Shown here: piece by piece, positions 9,281-18,752 of the stretch
Position numbering within the stretch: the first letter of the stretch is position 1
How the letters are laid out: each line of letters begins with the position of its first letter
From: Micrococcales bacterium
GTDB taxonomy: Bacteria; Actinomycetota; Actinomycetes; S36-B12; UBA10799
DNA: 64,000 nt
Assembly: GCA_016719135.1 (NCBI GenBank)
Contig: JADKAV010000006.1
Span: forward strand, 62,001-126,000
Reading direction: 5' to 3'
Position numbers and translations under genes: made by a program
The notes under the pieces: model-generated
What the model saw: the letters and a program-made list of their open reading frames with translations, nothing else
What the model was told of the DNA's origin: nothing
Databases searched by the model: none

Positions 9281-9797
9281 GGGCGCGTCGGACTTGAGGG
9301 GGAGTCGTCTGGTCGGTGAGGTGTTTGCCGGCCGCGGGCGGTGTCGGTGGTGGCCGCGGCTTTCCTCGAAACGACTGCTGACCAGCGGTTCGGTCCAGCC
9401 TCGCCATCACATGGGGGCCACCGGTCGCACCCTCGGCTCCGCTGCGGCCCCCATCTGATGGCAGAAATGGGACATAAGCCCCACAGTGCACGGTGTCGCC
9501 ATCACATCGGGGCCGCCGAGGGCCTCACCGCCCCCGCTGCGGCCCTCATGTGATGGCGGTGAGCGGTAGATGCTCTGGTGGCGGGGGCGTCCGCGAGCCA
9601 TTGGCCACGTGGGGCTGTGACGGGCATGCCGTCAACGACACGATGCTGGCCTACGGTCAGCTGCTGGTCGACAATCCCGAGCGGATCGCCCCGATCCAGG
9701 CGACCGGGAAGGACCAGACGCTGTTCAACCGACTTGGGCAGTACCGCACCCAGCAGCGGGCGACCACATTCGACTCCGCCCCTGAATCCGAAGGGCC
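9281..9797. mobile_element. ISL3-family-derived element, copy A (517 bp)
   Basis: The element is bounded by imperfect inverted repeats (GGCGCGTCGGACTTGAGG on the left; GGCCCTTCGGATTCAGG as the complement of the right) and flanked by an 8-bp duplication, CCTTACGG at 9273-9280 and CCCCACGG at 9798-9805 (6 of 8 identical). Inside are the late part of an ISL3-type transposase (GCDGHAVNDTMLAYGQLLVDNPERI, then QYRTQQRATTFD) and the double hairpin at 9403-9462 and 9498-9557. The zinc-finger region present in copies B and C is deleted. No functional transposase is encoded, so mobilisation would have needed a helper in trans. Confidence 0.8.
9403..9557. repeat. Double hairpin inside copy A
   Basis: Two adjacent palindromes. 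The first has arms GCCATCACATGGGGGCC and GGCCCCCATCTGATGGC; the second has GCCATCACATCGGGGCC and GGCCCTCATGTGATGGC. They are separated by 35 bases. The same pair occurs at the equivalent place in copies B and C, and related arms occur near 21.8 kb. Confidence 0.85.
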
Positions 9798-9907
9798 CCC
9801 CACGGTCGGCGATGAATCCGTCCGCCGAGACACTCATCGAGTAGATGAGCACCGCTCGACGGTACCGGTTCTGGCGCGAACCTCGCCAGAAGCGCCCGTG
9901 TGGCCAG

Positions 9908-9913
9908 TAGATT
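9908..9913 (+). promoter_or_regulatory. -10 box TAGATT of the HerA-like gene
   Basis: TAGATT followed by 6 nt and the GTG at 9920. There is no Shine-Dalgarno sequence, so a leaderless transcript is likely. Confidence 0.55.
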
Positions 9914-9919
9914 CACTGC

Positions 9920-12352
9920 GTGGCTGACCTTCTACTGGGACGCACCCAGGACAACACCGACGTCAGCGTCGCGACCGACGACCTCGTGACGCACGGTTTC
10001 ATCGTCGGCATGACCGGGTCCGGCAAAACGGGTCTGGGCATCGGGCTGATCGAGGCCTGCCTGGACGCAGGTATCCCGACGTTGCTCATCGACCCCAAAG
10101 GCGACCTGACCAACCTCGCGCTGGTCTTCGCGTCGTTGAGCGGTCCGGAGTTCGAGCCCTGGATCGACCCGGCACAGGCCAAAGCCGACGGTTCGAGTCC
10201 GGCTGAGTTCGCCGCGAAACAGGCAGCGCTGTGGAAGGAGGGGCTTGCCCCTTGGGGTATCGCCGAGGAGCAGCTCGCGGCGTTCAAGGCGAAGGTCGAT
10301 GTCGCGATCTACACCCCGGGGTCGGGTGCGGGCATCCCGCTGAACGTGCTCGGGTCGTTGCAGGCGCCGCAGACCGACGACCAGGAGGTCATCGCCGACG
10401 AGATCGACGGCTACGTCACGAGCCTGCTGTCAGTGGTGGGCATCGACGCCGACCCGCTGTCCAGCCGCGAGCACATCTTGGCGTCCAACATCATCGCCGC
10501 AGCCTGGGCCGCCGGAGAGAACATCGACCTGCCGACCTTGCTGGCCCGGGTGCAGCAACCCCCCATGCGCAAGCTCGGCGTGTTCGAAATCGACGAGTTC
10601 TTCGCGCCGAAGGACCGACAGGCGTTCGCCATGAGACTCAACGCCGTGCTCGCCGCCCCCGGGTTCGCCAGCTGGATCACGGGCCAACCGATCGATATCG
10701 ACGCGATGCTGCGCACCCCCGACGGCCGACCCCGGTGCGCCATCGTGACCACCGCGCATCTGTCCGACGAGGACCGGCAGAGCGCCACGTCCTTGGTCCT
10801 GAGCAAGTTCGTCACCTGGATGCGCCGGCAGAGCGGAACCACCGACCTGCGCGTTTTGCTCTACATGGACGAGGTCGCGGGCTACCTGCCGCCGACCGCC
10901 ACGCCGCCGACGAAGAAGCCGATCATGCTGCTGATGAAGCAGGCCCGGGCGTTCGGCGTCGGGGTCGTGCTGAGCACACAGAATCCGGTCGACGTCGACT
11001 ACAAGGCGATCAGCAATGCCGGTACATGGATGATCGGGCGGCTGACGACCGAGCGAGACAAGGCGCGGCTGCTGGAAGGGATGACCAGCACCGGGGTGGA
11101 CATCGCCGCGGTGTCCGACGCGATCTCCGGGTTGGGTAAGCGGCAGTTCCTGATCCGCAAGGCCGGGAAGAACGACACCGAGCAGTTCGGCACCAGGTGG
11201 GCGCGCAGCTACCTGCGTGGGCCCATGACCCGTGACCAGATCGCAGCGGTGATGAAGGCTGCGCCCGCCGTTGTGCCCACTTCGCAGGCCCAGACCGACG
11301 CTGCGACCCCGCCGCCGATCGCGACCCAACCTGAAGTCCCGGTCCCGGAAGCCGCACCCACGCTGGGCGCCGCCGCCGCACCGGGCGCGGTGACTCCGGC
11401 GGCCGTGCCCGACCAGGTCCCCGAACCAGCCCCCACCGACGACGAGACCCCGGTGATGCCGACTGTCGCTGACGGTGTGCCCGATTCTTATCTGGATCCG
11501 GCTGCCGCCTGGGCCGCCCACGTGGGCGCGGTTGCGGCAGGTCCTACCGGTCCGCGTTTGCAAGCGGCTGCGGTCGCCCGCGTAATCCTGCGTTATCAAC
11601 TCGCGCAAGCCGACGTCGCCCAGGACGAGGAGTACGAGGCGATCATCAATCCGCTGCCCGAACAGACGATGAGCCTTGAGCCGCTGGTGGTCGATTACGA
11701 CGACCGCGACCTGTTGGCGCAAGCCCCCGCTGCCGCGCGCTACGTCCTGCCGGCGGCCAAGGTCGCGAACAAGACGTACTGGTCGACGTTGAGCAAGGAT
11801 CTGACCGATCACTTGGCGGGCAGCGCGACGCTGCAGGTCCTGCACAACCCGGACCTCAAGGTCTATTCGCGGGTCGGGGAGTCGGCGGAGGAATTCGCCG
11901 CACGCTGTCAGCAGGTCGCGGCGGACGCGGCGGACAAGAAGGCGGTGCCGCTGCAGTCGAAGTACCAGACAAGACTGCGGACCTTGCAGACACGACTGGA
12001 CTCCGCGAGCAACCAGGCCCAACGAGCGGCCTCGAGCGCGAACAGCGACATGCTCAACTCGGCCGCCTCCGTACTCGGCGGACTGCTGGGCGGGCGTCGT
12101 TCCGTGTCGTCGATGAGCACCGCCGCGCGGCGGGCCAGCAGTGCGAAGTCACGCGCTGACGCGGCCGCTGCGAAGGTCGATGATGTACAGGCGCAGCTCC
12201 AGAACCTGGAAGCGGACCTGACCGACGAACTGCACGCCCTGCACGCCGAGGGGCAGGGCAAGGCTGCGAACATTGTGCCCGTGGAGATCACTTCGAAACG
12301 CACGCAGGTCCGGGTCACCGACCTGCGACTGGTCTGGATCCCGGTGGGCTGA
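9920..12352 (+). CDS. HerA-like/DUF853-type ATPase
   Basis: An 810-residue P-loop ATPase. Walker A is GMTGSGKT at residues 30-37, directly after a beta-rich N-terminus, as in bacterial HerA/DUF853 proteins that fix their own nucleotide before a DNA-pump type fold. Walker B is LLYMDEVAGYLPP around residue 316, and STQNPVDVDYKAISNAGTW is the downstream conserved motif. Residues about 450-520 are an Ala/Pro-rich linker, and the C-terminal third is a coiled coil. The family is linked to DNA processing, but the role of this variant is unclear. GTG 9920 is chosen because a TAGATT box lies 6 nt upstream. Its stop overlaps the peptide deformylase start (TGATG). Confidence 0.85.
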   Translation: MADLLLGRTQDNTDVSVATDDLVTHGFIVGMTGSGKTGLGIGLIEACLDAGIPTLLIDPKGDLTNLALVFASLSGPEFEPWIDPAQAKADGSSPAEFAAKQAALWKEGLAPWGIAEEQLAAFKAKVDVAIYTPGSGAGIPLNVLGSLQAPQTDDQEVIADEIDGYVTSLLSVVGIDADPLSSREHILASNIIAAAWAAGENIDLPTLLARVQQPPMRKLGVFEIDEFFAPKDRQAFAMRLNAVLAAPGFASWITGQPIDIDAMLRTPDGRPRCAIVTTAHLSDEDRQSATSLVLSKFVTWMRRQSGTTDLRVLLYMDEVAGYLPPTATPPTKKPIMLLMKQARAFGVGVVLSTQNPVDVDYKAISNAGTWMIGRLTTERDKARLLEGMTSTGVDIAAVSDAISGLGKRQFLIRKAGKNDTEQFGTRWARSYLRGPMTRDQIAAVMKAAPAVVPTSQAQTDAATPPPIATQPEVPVPEAAPTLGAAAAPGAVTPAAVPDQVPEPAPTDDETPVMPTVADGVPDSYLDPAAAWAAHVGAVAAGPTGPRLQAAAVARVILRYQLAQADVAQDEEYEAIINPLPEQTMSLEPLVVDYDDRDLLAQAPAAARYVLPAAKVANKTYWSTLSKDLTDHLAGSATLQVLHNPDLKVYSRVGESAEEFAARCQQVAADAADKKAVPLQSKYQTRLRTLQTRLDSASNQAQRAASSANSDMLNSAASVLGGLLGGRRSVSSMSTAARRASSAKSRADAAAAKVDDVQAQLQNLEADLTDELHALHAEGQGKAANIVPVEITSKRTQVRVTDLRLVWIPVG

Positions 12353-12900
12353 TGACCGACCGCGAGCGGGGTTTCCTGGGAATCGAGGGCGTCGTCCATC
12401 CGATCGTGCAGGTCGGCGACCCGGTGCTGTCCACGAAGTGCGAACCAGTTGCAGTCTTCGGTGAGGACCTGCACAAACTCATCGCCGACATGTTCGCGAG
12501 CATGTACGCCGCCGACGGGGTGGGGCTGGCCGCCAATCAGATCGGCGTCGGCTTGCGGGTGTTCGTGTACGACTGCCCGGACGCCGAGCAGCAGTACCAC
12601 CGGGGAGTCGTGGTGAATCCGAGTCTGGTGCCACCGGTCGAGCGACACCTGGACGAAGATCAAGAGGGGTGCCTGTCAGTACGCGGTCAGTTCACGGATC
12701 TGGCCCGCCCTGATTTCGCCACCGTCACCGGCTTCGACCACATCGGTGCCCCGATCAAGGTCAGCGGGGACGGCTTGCTTGCGCGCTGCCTGCAGCACGA
12801 GTACGACCACCTCGAGGGCATGCTCTACATCGATCGGCTGTCGGCGCGGGCGCGCAAGAAAGTGCTGAAGGCGTACGCCGAGGAACACCAGGCGCTGTAG
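12352..12900 (+). CDS. def: Peptide deformylase
   Basis: The enzyme removes the formyl group from nascent proteins using Fe/Zn. All three signature motifs are present in the 182-residue protein: GVGLAANQ (56-63), EGCLS (105-109, with the Cys metal ligand) and HEYDH (149-153, with two His ligands and the catalytic Glu). Length is normal for actinobacterial Def. The ATG overlaps the stop of the HerA-like gene by one base, so translation is probably coupled. No fmt neighbour is present; the pairing with a HerA-like ATPase is unusual and may be only positional. Confidence 0.95.
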   Translation: MTDRERGFLGIEGVVHPIVQVGDPVLSTKCEPVAVFGEDLHKLIADMFASMYAADGVGLAANQIGVGLRVFVYDCPDAEQQYHRGVVVNPSLVPPVERHLDEDQEGCLSVRGQFTDLARPDFATVTGFDHIGAPIKVSGDGLLARCLQHEYDHLEGMLYIDRLSARARKKVLKAYAEEHQAL

Positions 12901-12967
12901 CGTCCCTGCGCGGCACTCGATCAGTCGCGTTCCGAACTGGTCATGGACCCCCCGGAGCGGCTGCGGC

Positions 12968-13575
12968 TCAGATCAGCTTGGGGAACGCGATCAGGAACCC
13001 GACGGCAACGACGAACAGAACACCCGCCACCGACAACAGGACCACTTGGCTCGACGACGCCTTCACCCGGCCCGACATCGCCGCGAAGAACAACACACTC
13101 GCGAACAGAACCGTGAGGATCGTGTAGTTGTCCCCTCGCTGGTTGTTGTCCAAGGCCTCCTGGTACTTGGCGTCGGCGAGCGCGTCAGATTCCTGAGCCA
13201 ACTGACTGGCCGGGATCTGGTACTCGGGCAGGCTGAACGGGTTCCCAGCGGTGGGGTCCTGCTGCCACGCGGCGAACGCGGTCTTCAGCGGCTCCGGAAA
13301 CTGCTCCTCATAGAAGTCAGCGAGCTTTTGGTCCCCCTCGGCGTCGGCCTGGGACCACTGCGTGAACAGGGTTACCTGCACCGAGGTCATCCGGTTGGCC
13401 AGACCGTCGTACCGCGCCGCCTCGATGCGAGCCGTGGATGCCTGCGCGAACGAGATCGACATCGCACCGCCCATTTACTCGACTGGAACGCCGTCCAGGC
13501 CGTCAGGATCGCAGTGATCGACAGCAAGATGACACCGATCAGTTCGAGTCGGGAGGCGGAAGCATCGTCAGTCAC
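12968..13575 (-). CDS. DUF4337-like membrane protein, frameshifted
   Basis: Two frames join into a protein of about 202 residues. The first, from ATG 13575, gives an N-terminal membrane helix (ELIGVILLSITAILTAWTAFQSSKW). The second continues GGAMSISFAQASTARIEAARYD, then a soluble helical segment and two C-terminal membrane helices ending FLIAFPKLI. This order (TM, soluble, TM-TM) fits the DUF4337 type. The frame is lost at the G3 run 13470-13472 (C on the plus strand); one extra G restores it. Function is unknown. It is transcribed toward the def gene. Confidence 0.7.
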
Positions 13576-13630
13576 GCGCCAATCCTAAAGTCCGGATGCT
13601 CAGTGCGCTCGACGTCAAGACGTGAGCCCT

Positions 13631-13664
13631 TGGTTCAGGCGACCGGTCAGTCGCCTGACGAACC
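13631..13664. terminator. Hairpin between antiporter and DUF4337-like genes
   Basis: Imperfect stem with arms TTCAGGCGAC and GTCGCCTGACGAA around a short loop, in the gap between two minus-strand genes. It could terminate the upstream transcript, but there is no T-run, so this is tentative. Confidence 0.35.
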
Positions 13665-13703
13665 CCATAGCGACTCCCCCACCCTCGAGGTGCGGCCTGC
13701 GGC

Positions 13704-15189
13704 CTAGAAGCCGGAGGTCCCCGTCGCAACCTGCACGATGAAGACCGCGGTCATCAGCGCCAGCACACCCAGCACGACCCATATAAGGGCTTGAAGAGCG
13801 TAGTATCGCCGGCTTCCCGCCTCGCCTTGATGAACAGCGGGATGAGCACGAGATACACGGCCGCCGAGGGGAGCATGTAGTCCCGTCCGGCGTACAACAG
13901 CCAGATCGCGTAGATCACGGCCAGCGCGCCGATGACTCGCTCGTACGTGAGCGACTTGCCCTGTGTGATGCGTTCGGCCTTCAAGGCGGTCTTGAGCTGG
14001 AACAGCGCAGCCCACAGGTACGGGATCAGGATGACACCGGCGGCCAGGAAGATCAGGACCTCGTAGGTGCTCTCCGAGAAAAAGGTGAGCACCAAGGCGA
14101 CCTGCGCGCGCAGATGTTCGAGGCCCACAGAGCGACCGTCGGGGTGCCGTGCTCATTCAGTTTCCCGATACTCCTGGGCATGATGCCTTCGGTCGCGGGC
14201 ACGCGCAGGATCTCGGTGGACAGCAGCACCCAGGACAGCAGTACTCCCAGCAGCGAGATGATCAGGCCGATCGCGATGAACTTCGCTCCCCACGGGCCGA
14301 CCACGGCTGCGAACACGCCGGCCAGTGACGGGTCGGCCAGTCCGGAGACCTCAGTCTGCGACATGATCCCGTAGGACATGACGTTGATGAGCACGTAGAG
14401 GGCGAGCACGAACAGGAAGCCGATGACTGTCGCCCTACCGACGTCGCTGCGCCGGCGGGCCCGCTGGGAGAACACCGACGCGCCCTCCACCCCGGAGAAA
14501 ACCCAGACCGTGACGAGCATCATGGCGACGATCTGCGACATCGTGCCGCCCAGCGGTACCAGGTCGGTGGAGCCGTCGCCGTACACCATCGTGTTGGTGC
14601 CCCAGATGTCCGCGGTCAACAGGTCGAACTTGAACGCGAAGGCACCGACCACCAGGAAGGTCACCAACGGAACCACCTTGGCGATGGTCACGATCACGTT
14701 GACCACAGCTGCTTCCTGCACTCCCCGCAGGACCAGGAAGTGCACGACCCACAGCACCACCGAGGTGACCAGGATCGCCGGCGCCGTGTTGCCACCCGCG
14801 AAGGACGGGAAGAACGTGCCGAGTGCCGAGCCGAGCAGCACCAGGAACGCCACGTTGCCGATCCACGCACCCACCCAGTAGCCGATGGCCGAGCAGTATC
14901 CGATGAGGTTGCCGAAGCCGGCGCGGGCATAACCGTAGACACCGCCGTTGATCTCCGGGTATCGATTGGCCAGCGACTGGAACACGAATGCGAGCATCAG
15001 CATGCCGATGCCGGTCAGACCCCAGCCGATGAGCAGCGGCCCAAGTGCGGCCGCTCGTGCCATCTGGGACGGGAGTCCGAAGATGCCACCGCCGATCATG
15101 GAGCCGACGACCAGTGCGATCAGTGCGGGGATCGCAAGACCTGAGGGGTTTACAACGGTGTTCCGATCGGTGTGCGTGTCCAGTGCCAC
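13704..15189 (-). CDS. APC-family basic amino acid antiporter (ArcD/arginine:ornithine type), frameshifted
   Basis: About 494 residues in three frame segments. The first, from ATG 15189, carries the APC signature GLAIPALIALVVGSMIGGGIFGLPSQMA and about nine helices. The frame shifts at the (GC)4 tract 14104-14111 (two bases too many) and again at a G3 run 13787-13789 (one base short). Corrected sequence reads continuously through SNICAQVALVLTFF and LFKPLIWVVLGVL. The family exchanges arginine, ornithine, lysine or related cations. It lies 69 bp downstream of a dimethylargininase gene, so its cargo may be methylarginines, arginine or citrulline (inference). Two independent indels make both sequence error and real decay possible. 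Confidence 0.75.
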
Positions 15190-15258
15190 GGCCGAACCTC
15201 CAATTGGCGGATGGTCAGATCAATGCCGGGGGCGATGGCGCCCCCGGCCGGGAAGAGG

Positions 15259-16035
15259 TCAGTCGACGTGTCCGCGCATGCGCACGGACAGACAGGTCAC
15301 ACAGCCCTCGAGCTTCTCGTACTCGGAGATGTCAACTGCGACGACATCGAGCCCGCGCGCCTCGAACAGTTCCTTGGTCTTCGGCGCCGAGGTGGACATC
15401 AGGACCTTGTTGCCACCCAGCAGGACCACGTGGGCGCCTGCCTCTTCGGGCACTGCCATGAAGTTCTCGAACATGTCGGGATCGTCGACCAGCGGCTCGT
15501 AGCCGACCACGGTGCCATCGGGCAGTGCCGTCACGGCCGTCTTGAGGTGGAGCACCTTAGTCAGGGGAACGGTGATGACCTCGGCGCCCAACTCGGACAG
15601 CAGCGAAGCGAGTTGGTCGATGCCCTCCTGGTTGGTGCGGCCACCACGACCCACCCAGACCTTGCCGCCGTACTTGAGGACGTCGCCGCCATCGAGTGTT
15701 CCGGGCGCCTCGATCCGGCCGATGCGGTAGCCAGCCGCGCGTGCGGCCTCTTCGGCTGCGATGATCTCGGGCTTGCGTTCGTCCGCGCCGGGGCGGGTGA
15801 CCACGGCGAGGTCTTCGTACAGCACGAGCGTGTCTTCGACGAAAACTGAGTCGGGACAGTCGTCGGCAGGATCGACCTCGTGCGTCTCCCAGCCCGCTGC
15901 ATGCAGCGCATCGACGTAGGCGCGCCATTGGGTTTCGGCGGCTTCTACGTCGACGGGGGACTTCTCGATGTGGGTCACCAGTCCGTCGTCGAGACGGGGA
16001 CTGGGCTTTCGGATGAGCGCCTTCTTTTTCTCCAT
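15259..16035 (-). CDS. Dimethylarginine dimethylaminohydrolase (DDAH)
   Basis: The enzyme hydrolyses N-omega-methylarginines to citrulline and (di)methylamine. The 258-residue length matches bacterial DDAH (about 254). Conserved parts are VFVEDT (64-69), LDGGDVL (114-120), the histidine in VLHLKTAVTAL (H163), and the C-terminal cysteine in EGCVTCLSVR (C248 is the probable nucleophile, C245 close by). It belongs to the amidinotransferase fold; arginine deiminases are longer (about 400 residues), which argues against ArcA. It is upstream of an ArcD-like antiporter in the same direction, forming a likely uptake and breakdown pair for methylated arginine. Confidence 0.85.
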   Translation of the reverse strand: MEKKKALIRKPSPRLDDGLVTHIEKSPVDVEAAETQWRAYVDALHAAGWETHEVDPADDCPDSVFVEDTLVLYEDLAVVTRPGADERKPEIIAAEEAARAAGYRIGRIEAPGTLDGGDVLKYGGKVWVGRGGRTNQEGIDQLASLLSELGAEVITVPLTKVLHLKTAVTALPDGTVVGYEPLVDDPDMFENFMAVPEEAGAHVVLLGGNKVLMSTSAPKTKELFEARGLDVVAVDISEYEKLEGCVTCLSVRMRGHVD

Positions 16036-16113
16036 AACTAAGGGTACTTCGGAAAGCCGAAGAAATCGCGTAAAAATGGTATGACTGTACTAAATCTGTG
16101 ATCGAACAGTGAC

Positions 16114-17331
16114 CTACACGAGAGGCACGTCCTGGTTCGGCCGCAGCGTGACCTTCACCGCCTGTGCTTTGGGTCCCGCCGACGCGGTGTCCATGCCCAG
16201 CGTCCACTCGTCGAGGTCGTACTGATGGGTGACCAGGCCGTCGACGAGGTAGGCAGGATCGGCCAGCCATTCGGCGACCTGCTCCATCGTGCGGCGTCCG
16301 CCCAATGCAGGTTCCGGACCGGAGTTGATGGTGCCTTGCACAGTGAGTTCCCGGCTCCACACCAGGCTCCAGTCCACGGTCTGCTTGCCGGCCGCGCCGA
16401 CCAGCACGAGCATCGCGCCCGGTCGCAGCAGGTGCAACGACAAGTCGATGGTGTCCGGCGATCCCACACAGTCGAAGACCGCGTCCACGCCCTGCTCGAG
16501 GATCGGCAGTTTTGTCATGCGAGGGCGCACCACCCGGCCGCCGTCGCTGGCAGCCAGCGCTTCAATCGCGGCCGCGCCGGTGGGCAGGATCCGCGAGGCG
16601 CCCGCTTCCCTGGCACGATCGGCCCCGAACTGACCCGGGCTCACCATCGCGATGTCCAGGTCCGGGTGCAGCATCCGCAGCGACGCGGTGACCAGCAACC
16701 CGATCGTCCCCGGTCCGATCACGACCACACGGTCGCCGGTGCGTTTCCACTGCAGTGCCGCGTGGAGCCCGATCGACGCGGGTTCGGCCAGCACGGCCCG
16801 AGCCGACGGTACCGAACCGATCGGGATGCACTGGCTTTCGTGGGCGACCAGCGACTCGCCCCAGCCGCCACCGACCGCGTCGGAGAAGCCCTGACCCGGC
16901 GCGTGGCAGCCCGTGACGCCGGCTTCGTCGAAGCGTTCGCACGCATACGGTCGACCTTCCCGACAGGTCCGGCACGGCGAGAACCCCCGGTGCGCACACG
17001 ACAGGATCGGATCGAGCACCACTCGTTCGCCTTCGCGCTGCCCGTCGACGATGACGCCGACCACCTCGTGACCCGGGATGGCCTTCGGCTCGGCGTAGAA
17101 CGCGGACATGACGAACGAGTTCTTCGCATGCGCGAGGCCCACATCGCTGCCGCACATTCCGGCGAGTTCGGGCTTTATCCGCACCCATCCGTCACGTGGC
17201 AACTGCGGCTCCGGCATATCCGTGAGACGCATCAAACCGCCCGGACCCCAGCCCGCATCCTGCTTGACCTTGCCCGCCGCGGCCGTCCACAGATAGCGCG
17301 GCGTGGACAGGTCCGCGAGCACCGCTCTCAT
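16114..17331 (-). CDS. Zinc-dependent alcohol dehydrogenase family protein
   Basis: A 405-residue medium-chain dehydrogenase. It has the catalytic zinc motif MCGSDVG with GHEVVG downstream, a structural-zinc-like cluster of cysteines (SCAHRGFSPCRTCREGRPYAC), and the NAD(P)-binding VIGPGTIGLLV. It should interconvert an alcohol and an aldehyde or ketone. The ATG at 17331 overlaps the stop of the flavin monooxygenase gene (ATGA), so both are translated from one message. FMO plus ADH fits oxidation of a secondary alcohol to a ketone followed by Baeyer-Villiger oxidation (inference). Confidence 0.85.
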   Translation of the reverse strand: MRAVLADLSTPRYLWTAAAGKVKQDAGWGPGGLMRLTDMPEPQLPRDGWVRIKPELAGMCGSDVGLAHAKNSFVMSAFYAEPKAIPGHEVVGVIVDGQREGERVVLDPILSCAHRGFSPCRTCREGRPYACERFDEAGVTGCHAPGQGFSDAVGGGWGESLVAHESQCIPIGSVPSARAVLAEPASIGLHAALQWKRTGDRVVVIGPGTIGLLVTASLRMLHPDLDIAMVSPGQFGADRAREAGASRILPTGAAAIEALAASDGGRVVRPRMTKLPILEQGVDAVFDCVGSPDTIDLSLHLLRPGAMLVLVGAAGKQTVDWSLVWSRELTVQGTINSGPEPALGGRRTMEQVAEWLADPAYLVDGLVTHQYDLDEWTLGMDTASAGPKAQAVKVTLRPNQDVPLV

Positions 17332-18629
17332 CGCAGCCCCGGGATCTTGCTCAACAGCCCACCCTTGCCGCGGGCCTCTTTCATGGTCTTGATGTATCGC
17401 CAGTAGTCGACCTGCATGGTGTGCCGTTCGGAACGCACGTACCGTTTTGCCATGGCCTTCTGGTCGGCGTCGATCCACCTGCGCATCTCGTCGCGCGAGG
17501 GCATCGGGACTTCGCCTGTGATGAGGTCGCCGACCCACTCGGCCTGGTACTCGGTGAGCGGGATGCCGGAGCCGACGGTCTGGATGAAGCCCATGAAGTA
17601 CAGGCCTGGCAGGTCCGGCGGAACGACGCGCAGGTACAGCGGCATCTTGTTGTGCTCGGTGCTGTAGACGCCCTCTAGGAACGGCAGAGAGACGTTGTAC
17701 CCGGTGGCGTAGACCACGACGTCGACCTCTTCGGTGGTGCCGTCGACGAAGGCCACCTTGTCCCCGTCGAAACGGGAGACGTCGGGCTTTATGGCGATGT
17801 CGCCGTGGCCGACGCGGTCGTAGAGTTCAGCCGACACGGTGGGGTGGGCGCCGAGCAGTTTGTGGTCCGGCTTGGGCAAACCGCGGTCCTGCGGCCGGCC
17901 GGTCGCGACGCGCACGATTGCTTCGTAGGCCAGCCGCTCGACCGGGAACGGGATGTAGGCCATCAACGGCGAACTGAGCTGATCGACGGGCTTGCCCAGG
18001 GCGTACTTGGGGATCACGTGCACGCCGTGGCGGGTGGACAGGTAGACGGCTTCGGCGTTACGGGCGGCGTCGCAGGCGATGTCCATACCGGAGTTGCCGA
18101 CCCCGACGACCAGCACCCGCTTCCCGGCGAACACGGACAGGTCGCGGTAATCGTGGGCGTGGAACGTCTCGCCGGTGAACTCACCGTCGAAGTGCGGGGT
18201 CTTGGGGCTGGAGTGATGCCCGTTGGCGACCAGGACGTTGGCGTACGTGTGGGTTGCGCCGTCGGAGGTGGTCACCCGCCAATGCCCGTCGACGGGCTCG
18301 ACCTTCTCGACCGCGGTGTTGAAGGTGATGAGATCACGCAGGCCGAAGTGGTCGGCGAAGTCCTCGAAGTACTGGGCCACCTGGTAGTACGGCGGGTAGT
18401 CGGCCCAGTCCTCGGGCATCGGGTAGCTGGGGTACTCGGTGCGCGGGCGGCTGGAGTTCAGATGCAGCGAGTGGTAGGCCGCGGCGCCCCCGTTGTCATT
18501 GTCGATCTGCCACAGCCCCCCGACGTAGGAGCCCTTTTCGAACCAGTCGAAGTCGATGTTGCGGTCTTTGAGGGCTTTGCCGGCAGCGAGTCCCGCCGCC
18601 CCGGCCCCTATCACACAGGCGGTCTTCAT
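17328..18629 (-). CDS. Flavin-containing monooxygenase
   Basis: A 433-residue class B flavoprotein monooxygenase. The FAD-binding GAGAAG is at 8-13, the FMO fingerprint FTGETFHAHDY at 151-161 (FxGxxxHxxxY), the NADPH-binding GVGNSG at 176-181, and the late YATGYN motif. Such enzymes insert one oxygen into amines, sulfides or ketones. I chose ATG 18629; the frame extends upstream to 18803 only through a palindromic repeat. It is first in a two-gene unit with the zinc alcohol dehydrogenase. A second FMO occurs at 34.4-35.8 kb with a different partner. Confidence 0.9.
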   Translation of the reverse strand: MKTACVIGAGAAGLAAGKALKDRNIDFDWFEKGSYVGGLWQIDNDNGGAAAYHSLHLNSSRPRTEYPSYPMPEDWADYPPYYQVAQYFEDFADHFGLRDLITFNTAVEKVEPVDGHWRVTTSDGATHTYANVLVANGHHSSPKTPHFDGEFTGETFHAHDYRDLSVFAGKRVLVVGVGNSGMDIACDAARNAEAVYLSTRHGVHVIPKYALGKPVDQLSSPLMAYIPFPVERLAYEAIVRVATGRPQDRGLPKPDHKLLGAHPTVSAELYDRVGHGDIAIKPDVSRFDGDKVAFVDGTTEEVDVVVYATGYNVSLPFLEGVYSTEHNKMPLYLRVVPPDLPGLYFMGFIQTVGSGIPLTEYQAEWVGDLITGEVPMPSRDEMRRWIDADQKAMAKRYVRSERHTMQVDYWRYIKTMKEARGKGGLLSKIPGLR

Positions 18630-18752
18630 GGGCTCACCGTACTTGGGGGAGATAGCCGGCACTACCGGTTCGGCTCGGTCAGGTGTAGCGCTGAACCGCA
18701 CTTCGACCGCGACCGTTTTCCCATGAGGGCGGCGGCACCCAGATCGAGGGCG

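Larger units (their letters stand above)
8769..9852 (-). pseudogene. RibD/dihydrofolate reductase-like protein, broken and split by an IS remnant
   Basis: The ATG at 9852 starts MLIYSMSVSADGFIADR, typical of the RibD C-terminal/DHFR-like family. Reading is interrupted by an inserted element at 9281-9797 and resumes below 9280 as GDFQWSVPSAEQFRFH and FLCGRKLYETMLPWETDP. A TAG at 9086-9088 replaces a lysine-like codon before VVFSRTID, and a one-base loss near 8950 shifts the frame between VAIGGATLAS and the ending GLVDEFRMFRNPVIVGGGTPFLP. Removing the insert and one 8-bp duplication rejoins the frame as ADRKGDFQW. With an insertion, a stop and a frameshift, the gene is dead. It originally encoded a flavin/pterin-type reductase of unknown substrate. 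Confidence 0.85.

Noticed and set aside
9502..9852. A fused 116-residue protein starting MLIYSMSVSADG
   Set aside because: It is the start of the broken reductase gene running by chance into the inserted element.
10430..12022. Long minus-strand open frame opposite the HerA-like gene
   Set aside because: Arg/Gly/His-rich composition with no motifs; it is the usual antisense shadow of a high-GC coding sequence.
15259..16035. Arginine deiminase (ArcA) for the gene next to the ArcD-like antiporter
   Set aside because: At 258 residues it is far too short, and the motifs match dimethylargininase.
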